From: Gordionus sp. m RMFG-2023
Lineage: Eukaryota; Nematomorpha; Gordioida; Chordodea; Parachordodidae
Direction of reading: 5' to 3'
NCBI RefSeq assembly: GCF_954871325.1
Contig: NC_088775.1
Coordinates: 80,453,561 to 80,517,560 of the forward strand
Length of the DNA stretch: 64,000 nucleotides
Shown here piece by piece: positions 1 through 11,252 of the stretch. Position 1 is the first letter of the stretch. Each line of letters opens with the position of its first letter. Under the pieces are notes generated by a model, which made no database searches, was not told where the DNA came from, and saw only the letters and a program-made list of their open reading frames with translations. The translations under genes and the position numbers were made by a program.

Positions 1-3000
1 TGTAGCCAGAATCGTTCATTCTATAATTTCGTTTGGTATTATCATGATTAGTTCTATTATATCTGTCCAAGGGCCCCTTTGAATTAGATCTCCTTTGGTC
101 GTCTCTATCACTATTACGACTTTTAAACCATAATTTGTCAGTATCTTTATCATATGGGTAACTACTTCTGGGTTGGTTACCTAAATTGCTAAAATTGGTA
201 CTGGACGTATTTTTAGATGATTCCTTAGGATGATTAATCTTTTCCGTCATTTCAGAATATTTTTTAGAATGTTGTTCTAAATACTCATTTGAATTATTTT
301 CTTTGGATCGGTTATCTAGATTGTTTTTGCGGACAATGGAAGAATTCATAGGTGATTCCTTAGATTGATTTGTTTTTTCCCTCATTTGTGAATATTTTTT
401 AGGAGGTTGTACCAAATCGGGTTTAGTAAATGGCTTATTATTATAAAATCGTTGTTGGTTATTACTCGATGCATCGTTAAAATCATCAGAGGAACGGTTT
501 TTTAACTTCTCTGATTCTTTCATTTTTGTGTAGCTGCTACCGATTTTTTCTTGTTTTGGGTAATTTTTATCGTGTTGATTGGATATATCCATCAATGGTT
601 TGATGGCTCTTTTATTAGAAGGTGAAGAATGTCTTACTTGATAACGCGATTTTTTTAAGAAATCATCTCGATTATTATGTGACACTTTAAAATGACTTTT
701 TCTATCTTTTGATATATCATGATTTGGGCGTGTCATATCTCGAGGTAATCTAGAGCTTATTGATTTTTTTAAAAAATTAATTGAGTATTATAAATCAATA
801 TAATAGCAATTCTTTCTTTAAGAAAACTCAATAAATAATTTAAAAAACGAATTGTTATCAAAGTAATTTAAGTCATAAAACTGATAGATCCTTAAAAAAT
901 ATCGAATTTTGATAAGAAAAACGAAAAGATTTATTTTCAAAATTATGAGGATATTTAACTAAGAAATTCAGCTAAGTGGGTAGATTAGGAATAGTGTTCC
1001 AAAATAGCCTCATTTAATTCACTCTTGAGTTGACTCCAAAAATATTCTAAATCGAGTTCTTAGTTAAAGACTAACGTTTCAGCCTCAAGGTTTTAGCATA
1101 GCAACTACTCTTCCTTGAAAGTCTTTATAATGGTTCGGTTTGATTATAGTTACAGTTCAGAAAATAATAATTTCGGTTTGGGTTCGATACCATGATCATA
1201 ATATTATAAATTTAAAACAAATAAAAATTGATGAACTTTCCAGTAGTATCAATATTAGCAAAAAAGGTGAAATTGGTGCTTGGCCTAATTAAAACTTAAC
1301 ATAAATTCGTTTTTTTAAAATCTCACATCCTGCCTTTTCCCCCTGTTTAGTTTTAAGTAAAATAAAACAATCAAATTCTCAAATTAAACAAGTAAATTTT
1401 TTCTTACCTAAAACATCAGATATGCATTCTATATCTTTCCCAAGACAATTTATTATTGTTAAAAAATATTTATTTATATAAAAAGCAAACACAAAATTAT
1501 ATTAAATTTATTTTTTTGATCACTATTCAACAATGCTGGAAATGTTACTTATGTAGGGAAATGGTAAGATCATTCATTACTTTTTGTTTTACTTTTTAAC
1601 TAACGTTACTTTTTAAAATTATCGACGAACTTAGATAAAAGTTCAAGATTATTAGTCCAAATGAAGGATTATGTTCCCACTAGAGCTAATTTATATCAAC
1701 CTGTCTAAAATCACAATATCGGTCAGATTTAACTGGTGATCAATAAAAATGGATTAAATTTAATCAAAAACCATTCTTGGGTTAGGCTTACCAAAATTAA
1801 ATATACTTATTAAATATTTATTAATTTCATTTAAATATATGTGTTTCTTTTTTATGGAAAGTAGCGAGTATAAAGACATTATACTTTTAAGGTAATGTTA
1901 AGACCACTGATCATAATTTTTAGTTCAAATATGCCAGCATAAAAAGATTTTTATATAAAGAATTAATATTATATTAAACAAAAAAATTAATAATAATAAT
2001 AAAATAGTTTTTTTATTATTTGGTTTTGTTTTACACAGGGACTTGTAGTGATCTGAATCGTTAAACCAGAACGAACAGTTATAATTAAGAACCGTAGCCA
2101 AACCTCTATGCTAAATCGCCAAAAAGAACGAACTGAACTCTATAATTTTTTTAAACTGGGTTAAAACCGTTTTGTTATATATATATATATATAAATTATA
2201 ACTCGTGTTCCTAAACGGTTAGATTTTTAAAAATAGCTAATCCAATATTTTAGCTAAAAAATATTATGCAAGCTTCTAGTTTTCGTTAATAGATGTCCAA
2301 ATCTCTCTGTTATCTATAAGTAAAATCTTCAGGCTTGACTAATACTTTTTGGTTAATATATTGGGTTAGCCGTTTTTAAATATTGAGCTTAGCTGTTTAA
2401 CAACACTGTACAATATGTGATAACTTGCACTTTACTTTTCTCTTGAGAGTTTCTATTAGACATATATATATAATTAACTTGAATATTATTTTTTTTTAAT
2501 GATTTCGTTAGAAATGTGCTAATGTAAATTATTATGTTAAATTAAATTAATTCTAATAATTATATTTTTTTTAAATTTTATAGTTAATTTAATATTTTTA
2601 AATATTTATTTTACTTAATGTATATTTAATAATTTGCAATTTATAATATAAATGAATAGTATAAAGCCTAGAAAAAACTTCATATTTTTAAAACCTTAAC
2701 ACATATCTTTACCATTTTAAAATTATATATAACAGATTGGGTCCTAGTTTTTCATAAATTTTTTTTTAAAAAATTCTCATGATTTCAGCTTTTAGCACCT
2801 TAACAATGTAAAGTATTTATATCAGTGTATCTCTGATATTAAGATCAAAATCTACCCAATTACAAAAATTTGGAAACATTTCAATTGTAAGTATAATTAT
2901 AAAATTGAAAATTTAAGTAGAACATTAATTGATTAACTTTTTACAATAATTAATTTAATTAAGGAAGGCTTAAAATCTGTAAATAAATCCATTAAATCAA

Positions 3001-4806
3001 ATTTGTGAATTAAAATATTTGAAAAATTACTTTAATATTTTAGATAAAAAATAATTAACATAAATCTCTTTTAAAAAAATTGAGAAGTTGTCATTTTATG
3101 ACTTTGACTAGTAAATTAAATAAACTTTTCTATTATTCAAAAATTTAAAAATAAATAATTAATCTTATAGTGATTCATATTGGTTTTTGGCAAGTCATCT
3201 CCAGGCAACATTTTATGAATATTCATAAATTTATTAGAAGAGCAGATGTTAAAAAAACCCTCATTTTGACCAAAACTTTTTGCTATGAAAATTTTGAGGT
3301 TTAAACCTTCTTATTTAAGATAATCACAATATAAGACAAAACTTTAGTAAACCTTGGACTATGACCTTCCCAACTATAACATTTGACAACCAATCAGTGT
3401 AAAAAGTGAATCAACACTTAGCTTAAGAAAAAGTCTGTAAACTTATTTTAATTTTAAAGTTATGACTATTTAAATTATCTAATTGTAAATTATATCAAGT
3501 TAGATACCTAGTAAAGTGCAAAATAAATAAAGTTAGATATATTAAAAGATTTGTTCTTTTTAATAATATTATAAACACTCATTTGATGTAAAAGGATTTT
3601 TTATCAATTTATACTTAAGAGTTTTGCCATTTTTTTCTCTAATATTATAGCCATAAACACATATTATTTCTTCAGCATCTTTAGCACGTTGTTCATATTC
3701 ATCATATAGATCATGAGTCCATTTATTATCAGTTTTCGTTTTTAAAATTTTATTTTCATTGTTATCACTAGATATTTGTCATATGTATAAATATAATATA
3801 ATGAATCATATACTTTTCCTTTAAACTTCCTTGAGAGATATTATGTTCAGTAATATTTACTGATATATCAAGTTCATTTCTTGTGTCATGAAAATAAAAT
3901 GGACCTAGAAAAAGTTATAATAAAAAATAATAATAATTCTACCTTTAGGTGTAGATGGTACATTTCTCTTTTTTAAATTTTCAGGCTTTATTTTATCTTT
4001 GCTCATCTCTAAAACCTTTTCATCAGTAATGCTTACATTATCTTGATTTGAATCATTACTTAAATCTCTGGGTATGTTTTGACTTTTAATAGAAAATTCA
4101 TCGTCAGCTTCAGACATATTAGAATCAGGTTTTTCTATAACATTATCTTTATATGAATTAGTATCTAGACTTTCAATATTTTGAGAAGTGGCAGAATAAG
4201 AAATGCTACTTTTGTTATCTAATATAATTGGTATCTCATTTTGTAAATCAGTTAAATCCACATTTTTTAATTTTGTTTTATTTAAATTGTCATCTAACTC
4301 AAGATATGTATTAATATTCTCTATATTTTTATCTAAGCAATCAGTAGCTGTTTCAATTTTATTGTCAATTATATTGAATAAAAGGGTATTTGGTATTGAA
4401 GGAATATCAGTTTTTAATATAAGGTTTCGAACAAAGGTTTGGGAATTTAGTACTTCTTCAGGTGAATCTCCAAAATTGATATCTTCAATATCGCAGATTT
4501 CAACTTTTTGAGAAAGTTTAAACATACTTTCACTAAAATTTTCATTCTCATAATTGGGATTGTTAAAAGAAAAAAAATTATCCGAGAAAAAGCTATCTGC
4601 AAATGTTAAAGGTGTATATCTTAAATCGTCAGATAGATTAGAAATGTCATTGTCTTGTATAGCACTATCATGGCTCTCTGTACCGCTCATTTGTAAAATT
4701 TTATTTTTCAAATCATCAATAGTTTTCTCCTGTGAATCTAACTATAAACAAAAAAATATATACAAATATTTATTTAAGTTCTGACTTCTAAATCTGCGGC
4801 TTTCAT
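1..4806 (-). CDS. btz: Barentsz/CASC3 (MLN51)-like exon-junction-complex protein, five exons, 3' end outside window
   Basis: Family role: Barentsz/CASC3 is a core exon-junction-complex subunit that binds eIF4A3 and RNA and acts in mRNA localisation, translation and decay. Exons on the minus strand are 4806-4786, 4741-3943, 3904-3814, 3767-3579 and 749-<1. All four introns are GT-AG (44, 38, 46 and 2829 nt) and every junction keeps frame, giving at least 615 aa. The first about 270 residues are acidic and disordered. The Btz (SELOR) signature is split over exons 2-4: PKGPFYFHDTRNELD (about 270-285), then KWTHDLYDEYEQ (about 320-331) and EEIICVYGYNIR (about 338-349), matching the family pattern KWxHDxFxExEQ...ELIxxYGYDIR. 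The last exon encodes a basic, Asn/Ser/Lys-rich tail with an imperfect internal repeat. The assignment rests on Btz motifs read by eye. The 2.8-kb intron is the least certain junction, although its phase (2) fits exactly. Confidence 0.82.
750..3578 (-). other. Long fourth intron of the Barentsz-like gene
   Basis: This is AT-rich sequence with no credible ORF. It includes a short TA run near 2178-2195 and a TTTAACAACACTG motif ending at 2408 that resembles the terminus of hAT elements seen elsewhere in the window. GGTTCGGTTT-type sequence near 1135-1195 and partly inverted similar sequence near 2060-2175 may be remnants of a small inverted-repeat element. The other introns of this gene are 38-46 nt, so this one has probably grown by insertions. 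Confidence 0.55.
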
Positions 4807-5560
4807 ATTTTATATCTAATCCAACAATGGTAAAAATCGCTATGAGGCAAATTATAGAAAATATTAATAAAATAATAAATCATGCAAATTGGCAAATGCT
4901 ATGATAAATATCAAAAATAAATCTTAAAAAATTATGAAAAATATCATGGGTATATGTTAAAAATAGAAACATCTATAATGTAAACAAGGTATTTTTAGAA
5001 AAGTGTCATATATAGAATAACAAATATAAAGATATATTTTAATTATATAGTGTAATAAATTGTATTTTTTATTAAAATGTAATAAATATATATATATGAA
5101 AAGAACATTTTAATTTATTTAATAAATATAATATAAAAATACCTTTTTTTTAAATATATATATTTTTTTATAGTCCTTTTTAATGTCTTCATAGATTATA
5201 TATATATTATATATTTATTTTTTTTATATTTAATTTTTAATATATCCATTTTAATATATATTTTTAAATCCTCTGTAAACTATATGAATTATTTTATAAT
5301 ATTTTTTTAAAAAATAATAAAAAAGTCGAATATTTAAAAAAAAAATAAATAAAACGATATATTTTAATCCATGGTAATCTTATAGCTAATAATTAGTCGT
5401 TTATAAAAATATCTGCAGGTAGCGATTCCTTAAATGGAAAAAATAATTCCTTATATGAATATTCTAAATATTGGGTTTATAAAAAAAAATTGGCAGACTA
5501 ATCTACGATTAAATTGATTTATTCGATGGCGAAAGTTTATATAGATATTTTTCTCAATGA
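4807..5560. other. AT-rich spacer upstream of the Barentsz-like gene
   Basis: Very AT-rich, with several short TA and poly-A/T runs (around 5085-5330). No ORF or repeat I can classify. It should contain the promoter of the minus-strand gene that starts at 4806, but no specific element can be picked out against this base composition. Confidence 0.4.
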
Positions 5561-7330
5561 GAAGCCAGTTTTCAGTTGAAAAACTTAAGCCCTACTGAAT
5601 TTCGACGTGGCAATAAGAATATTGAGTTGATGAACAGTTCCTGTTATCCTGGTTCGATTGAAACTTTATCTATTAAGGATAAATAGACGCCAACAACTTT
5701 TGCTTCTAGATTTGATTTCGTTAGACTACAGTGAACAACTGAAACCTTAATTAAATTTGCAGATAAAATTAGAACTATTGGTAAGCGTTGTCAATATAAT
5801 AATATTGACGAGAGTTTTCATGATTAGATTATGGTTGGCATGGAAATGCCTGGATTGGAAAGAGATCTTAGGGCTCTATATCCCGACGGACTTGATAGAT
5901 ACTAATGTATTGACTTTCCCATTTATTCTTGATCTGGCAAACGCTTCTGAGCTAGCAGACAAAAAAATGACAAATAAAAATATGCTGGTTGGCAATAAGT
6001 TAAATGATAATAAAAATAATTATCCATTTAAAACGAATATGTTTAATAAGAAAGCCAAGTATAATTATACATTTGATAAAGGGAATAATACAGTGGCGTC
6101 AATAAGGTGGGGGGGGGGGGGGCGCAGGGGCTCGAGCCCCCTGAAAAATTTGAATAGCCCCCTGAAGCAAAAAAATTTTTTTTAATGGCTCCCCCTTGAA
6201 CTAAAAATAAATTTTTTTGATTGCCCACTGAATGATTTCTTTTATAATTCCATTAAGTAATATATAGATATAATTTTATTATTTAGAATTAATAAGACTA
6301 TTTAAATTTTTATTAAATGAATATTATTTTAATTATTAGATTAGATTAATACATATAAATTATATTTTCACTATGTCAGCTTGCAATCAAATTCTGTATT
6401 AAAAATATAATATCAATAACTCACTAAATATTAATTTAGTTTAACAGTTGAAGTTTAATTGACTTTTATTACTTAAATTATTATTTAACCCTAATTAAAT
6501 AAATATTATCATATATTATTTGACATAGAAGAGAATCAAGATTCTAAACATGCTTTTGAGATTTGAAGTATTAGATGACATGCAATTGTCAGAAAATATT
6601 CTACGAAAAGAGTCGAAGCAAGAACTAATATTATAAAAAATACCAATGCACTCAGCAAAGTTGGCGAAACTTTTATCGTCATAAAGACATTGATCATGAT
6701 ATTATAGAATAGAATGAGAGATTGATTATTCCTAATAAATTAGGAAATGCAGTGATAGGAATGATTCATCGATGACATCTTAGGGAAAATGAAATAAAAT
6801 CAATTTTTAGATTGTACTGTTGTGGCAAAGAAGTGATTTTGATATAGAAAATTTTAACAAAATATGCTCTGGATGCCAGAAAAATAGACCTGGAATTCAA
6901 GATGCATCTCTGTATTCTTGACTTACTAGACCAGTGGATTCGCGATATTGGCTAATTTGTGTCGATTCCTACTCCAAATAGTTAGAAGTTGATCTAATGC
7001 CCAATACCTTTGCTGATGCTATGATTACACGATTAAAAAATGGTTTGCTAGGCTTGGAATACCAAAGTATATTGTGTCAGACAATAGACCACAATTCATA
7101 TCTGGGGAATTCCATCGGTATTGTGAATTAAATAACATACGTCATATACGATCGACACCCTATCACCAGAAAACTAATGAATTAGCTGAGGGTACAATAC
7201 GAGCTTTGAAAGGTCGTTTTCACGCAACTATAGTCAATTTCTGATCCAGAAGTATGATACAGGTTGTGAGCATAGCTCTACAAGGAGATCTCCTGCCAGG
7301 ATTATTTTTGGAAGGCAATTGAAAACTAGT
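5560..7330 (+). mobile_element. Ty3/gypsy-type retroelement fossil (gag-like and integrase parts), heavily decayed
   Basis: A plus-strand fossil of a Ty3/gypsy polyprotein. Around 5.7-6.0 kb the conceptual translation resembles a gag-type core. Around 6.9-7.25 kb it resembles an integrase core, with a VDSYSK-type strand, a DN-containing strand and a YHQ-type motif as in Ty3/gypsy integrases. No protease or reverse transcriptase region is recognisable and no flanking LTRs were found. It is old and broken in many places. A piece of a hAT element (6091-6510) is inserted in it, and its right end runs into a pyrimidine tract. Confidence 0.6.
6091..6510 (+). mobile_element. Left-end fragment of a hAT element (CAGTGGCGTC family)
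   Basis: Starts with CAGTGGCGTC followed by a run of about 14 G and then CGCAGGGGCTCGAGCCCC. The sequence can be followed to about 6510 alongside the first about 420 bp of the complete copy at 49862-51897 and is very similar to it. The right terminus is missing, so this copy is 3'-truncated. It lies inside the Ty3/gypsy fossil and is therefore younger than that element. Confidence 0.75.
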
Positions 7331-7365
7331 TTGGAAAGACCAAATGTAGAACATGAAATTGAAAA

Positions 7366-7636
7366 TGCAAACCTTTCCCTTTTCTCTTTCTCTTTTCCTT
7401 CCTCTTTTTATTTCCCTGTTTTTACTTCCTTTTTCTTCTCCTTTCCTATTAATTTCCCTTCCCTACTCCCCTTCTTTCTCTTTTCCTTTCTCTCTTACCC
7501 CTTTCCTTTCCCTTCTCCTTTCGCTTTTCCTTTTTTTCCATTTACCTTCCTTCTCTTTTTTTTTCTTTTACCCATTTATTTTCCTCTTTCTTTTACTTTT
7601 CATTTTCTTTTACCTTCCAATATTTTTATTTTTTAA
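7366..7636 (+). repeat. Pyrimidine (C/T) tract of about 270 bp
   Basis: A nearly pure CT-rich stretch of CCTTT/CTCTTTT-type words with very few purines. Two overlapping reading frames stay open through it only because pyrimidine-only codons cannot be stops; neither looks like a gene. Such tracts can form triplex (H-DNA) structures. It begins at the edge of the retroelement fossil. Confidence 0.8.
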
Positions 7637-7965
7637 ATAAAATTATATAGCTATTCTCAACGATTCTATCTTTATTGAAGTTTGCTAATCGATCCACCCG
7701 AACAATATTCCCTTCTAATGCAGACTATTTCGTAAAACTCCTTAAAAAATGATACATGATCTACTATTTTTATTAATTAAATAAGATTTTATTTCTTTTC
7801 TTATGGATCGTACTTTTTTGAAAGCTTGCCAAAAGAATCTAGATATATTTACAGATTCTTTGTGATAAAATGAATCTTAGATACAGATACTACTACCTTT
7901 TTCAAAAATATTATTCTATATTTTATTTTGCACACGAAAGGACGATCACTGTATGATATATTTAT

Positions 7966-8236
7966 CAGAGACCTGCAGAGATACCATCTGCACAGCCCGG
8001 CCCGAACTAAATAATTTTTTAAGAAAAATTTCGGCCCAGCCCGGGTTTTATATTTTTAGGCCTAGCCCGGATTTTTTAAAAATAAATTTTGCTTTATTTG
8101 TAATTACTATAGTTAATAGTGTCGATTTCAAATAATCGGTTTTAATATGGCACGACCCGCCCAGATTCTTAAAGAAAAAATTTTTGTGGCACGGCCAAGG
8201 CCCGACCCATGTACCCTCTTAATCTGCAGGTCTCTA
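7966..8236. mobile_element. 271-bp hAT-type MITE with CCCGG-rich interior
   Basis: Inverted ends AGAGACCTGCAG and CTGCAGGTCTCT are flanked by ATATTTAT (7958-7965) and ATATTTAA (8237-8244), a 7-of-8 match that fits an 8-bp hAT target duplication. The interior has GCCCGGCCCGAAC and related CCCGG words near both ends. No coding capacity. The 60-aa ORF at 7953-8135 is incidental. Confidence 0.65.
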
Positions 8237-8320
8237 ATATTTAATATTTAAATAATATTCAATATCTATTCTTAAGAATTCTATCTTATAGTAGATCTAA
8301 CTCGATTCCTCCTCTTTAAC

Positions 8321-8450
8321 ATGAATCACTTTGAGGATACTTTCGATTAATGTAATCTAAAAGGGAAGGAGACAACCATAATTGGATGAATCACTTTGAG
8401 GATACTTTCGATTAATGTAATCGAAAAGGAAAGGAGACAACCATAATTGT
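8321..8450 (+). repeat. Tandem duplication, two 65-bp units
   Basis: Two adjacent copies of a 65-bp unit beginning ATGAATCACTTTGAGGATAC start at 8321 and 8386. They differ at only a few positions. No ORF uses the unit. This looks like a recent local duplication. Confidence 0.85.
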
Positions 8451-9053
8451 CGCATTTTTCTAATTTCCTATAATATATTTATGTAGATAGATACCTTTTA
8501 TAAGCAATAGATATAAATCAATGTATGTTCTTCGAAAGAAAATCGATATAACTCTACAAAAACTTTATTTCTAGGATAAGTAATGAATCGTATTTTGAGA
8601 AATCGATATTCAAAAATTAATGTAATCACATCAATTTTCAAATTTTATTTATTAGAAACATCGCATAAATACATTCATATATAGTGCTTAACTTGCTATA
8701 TTAGTGCATTGGTGTTTAATGGCCATGGATAAAGCGAAGCGTCATTTAAGAAAGTATCATTTACTACCTAGATATGTATAAAAATATGAAATTTTGCGTT
8801 AAACCCAAAGCAACATGTTAAAGAAGTGATACATTAGAAGTTTTTTCTGATTTGTATGGCTAGCTTAATAAGAAAAATTTTAAAGCCAAGTAAACCATAA
8901 ATAAGAATAGTATAACATTTCTAAATTAATGTACCATTTGGTTATACCCAAAGATAAATATTTTATATATGATAAAGAAAATACTACTATAAAAAAAAAC
9001 TTGGACGAATTTTTAAATCTTCTTGATATGTTACAGTATGGGCACGTTGGAAC

Positions 9054-9130
9054 CAGCAGCGCCATTAAAGGACGGGGAAGTACAGGGGCTCGATCCCCCT
9101 ATAAATTTTAAGAATTCCCATAAAATTTTG
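9054..9130 (+). mobile_element. Short diverged end of the CAGTGGCG hAT family
   Basis: CAGCAGCGCCATTAAAGG is followed by GTACAGGGGCTCGATCCCCC, which mirrors the left end of the copies at 6091 and 49862 (CAGTGGCG..., then GCAGGGGCTCGAGCCCC). Similarity fades after about 80 bp. Confidence 0.5.
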
Positions 9131-9305
9131 AAAATTTTTTTTATGCCTAAAAAAAGTCATTATAAACATTTTGAAAATGTTAATGAGATTATAAAGGCTA
9201 CTACGCAATTGGTTGGAATAGGGCTGGTATGTTTATTGCCTATATTCAGAAAAAACCGAATATTAAAAAATCCGATTCATTAGTAACGAGTACGAATAGT
9301 AAGCC

Positions 9306-10226
9306 GAAGGTCAGCAAGGTCTGGTCTGTTAAGAAATTTCGCGTAATTTCCCGTCAAATTTTTCGTCCGGTCCGAAATTATTAAAACAATTTGCCCTAAG
9401 CCCAACCCAAAATTTTTAAAAATTTTCATGAAGCCCGGCTCAAAATTTTCTAAAAAATTTGCCCGAAGCCCGGTCAATAAAAACAAGATATATTACATTG
9501 AATTTAAATAATATATTATAAATTAAATTGCAGAAGCACCGAAAGACAGTTATAAGTCACAAACTTTTGAATGAAATTAAAATTAATTTTGCACATTTTA
9601 AACTATTAAAAGATCTAGACAAAATTATCGGAAGAATTTTAAGTATAATAACGTTTTTACCTTGATATTTTTGGATTAAGATAAAAAAAAATTTATATTT
9701 AATAAAATTTAAACTGTCATATATCATACAATAAAATAAAGTTTGTTTTTAATTATATCTATTCATCATTATAGTTGTGTGCCATTTCTTTCCTTTTAGT
9801 TCTTTCCATCCTTCATTTCATTCATTTGATCATATTATATAATAATAGCCTATTTATCTCCATTGTTTATATTTTATAATTTAATAATTATAATTTATTT
9901 TATAAGAAAAGAAATAAAAGTATTTTTGGATATATTTTATTAAGCATGAAATATCGGAAATTAATTGCCATAATATTGTATAAAATAATAATGTTAAAGA
10001 AGAAATTATTAACTTTGTAGATATAATTATTTTTATTTTACCTTTTTAATTATAAGGAAATCCTTTATAATTAGAAAATATGTAGCGAGCTGAAATTTTT
10101 TACGTGGGACTTGCCCGGCCCAATCCGTTATAATTTTTGCTCTTCCGGGCCCATTTCAATTTATTTTAAAATTTCCTCGGTCTGAGGGAGGAGCGTTCGG
10201 GCTAGCCGGGCTTTGCAGATCTTTTA
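9306..10226. mobile_element. Probable larger relative of the CCCGG-rich hAT MITE
   Basis: Left part (9306-9480) and right part (10110-10226) both carry repeated GCCCGG/GCCCAACCC words in opposite orientation. The right end reads GCCGGGCTTTGCAGATC, resembling the TAGAGATCTGCAAAGC terminus seen at 15365 and the ends of the 7966-8236 element. Boundaries are approximate and no target duplication was identified. The middle is AT-rich and non-coding. Confidence 0.4.
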
Positions 10227-11244
10227 TAGTATATATTTTGATGGAATAAGAATAAATAATTATTGTTAAATGCAAGTAACAATGTTTATTAATGGATTTT
10301 GTATTGTAGAAGACTTAAGGCTTAAAACGATATATTATATTATATTTGATATTAAATTGATGTTTTGAAAAATTATACAATGATTTTTATTTTAATATTA
10401 AATTGATGTTAATTTTATATATATACTTAAATGATCATGATTACTTTCACCTTTTGTTTTTTGATCTTAGTTGAAAATAAAATCTTCAATCTTCCGTAGT
10501 TATTCAATACAATCGCCCACAATTTATTCTATATTATTTATTCTTGTTCATTAATTATTTAAAAATTTATTCGATTCAAATTTTTCGGAATAATTATTAG
10601 TATATTTTTAAAATAAAATTTAGCCATCATTTCTATTGATAACCCATTCAGACAGGTAATCTTATTAAATTCGAGTTATCCGGTATTTCATATTTTTGAT
10701 ATTTTTAATCTATAAAAATTTATTTATTATAAAGTAGAACTTGTTATATCTTTATTTACATAATTTTCACCTTATATGAAAATTTTTTGTGCCTTATATA
10801 TATACATTATTCTCATTTCTTTTTTTAAAAAAATTATAAATATTCATTTAATAATTCTCTTAGCTGTAAACATTATTAATAACTAGGAAATTAGATTAAG
10901 TAAATCTCTAGAATCACAATTAACCTATATTATTTAACATTATAAGTATATAAAAGGAACCATTTTCACTTAACCGATTTGCATATATGATGATATTTAA
11001 CATTTTTCAGGCAATATTTTAAAAATGGCGCAGTTCGCAATTATTCGCATTTAAACCGTTTATTTTTTTTTATATTTAGCCAATATTTATTTGCTACAAA
11101 CATATAAGAAAATTATAACGTTAAAATACTAAAATATAATTGCTAATAGGTTGCATATATTAAATATTAAACAAAATTAAAAACCAAATGAGCAAATAAA
11201 GGCAAAATAATTTTATAATTTTATAAAAAAAAAGAAAATAATTA
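10227..11244. other. AT-rich spacer
   Basis: No ORF, repeat or recognisable element is seen in this stretch. Confidence 0.5.
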
Positions 11245-11252
11245 GTTATAGT

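Noticed and set aside
7319-7640. Two overlapping 95-105-aa ORFs rich in Phe, Ser, Leu and Pro
   Set aside because: They are by-products of the pyrimidine tract, which cannot encode stop codons on this strand.
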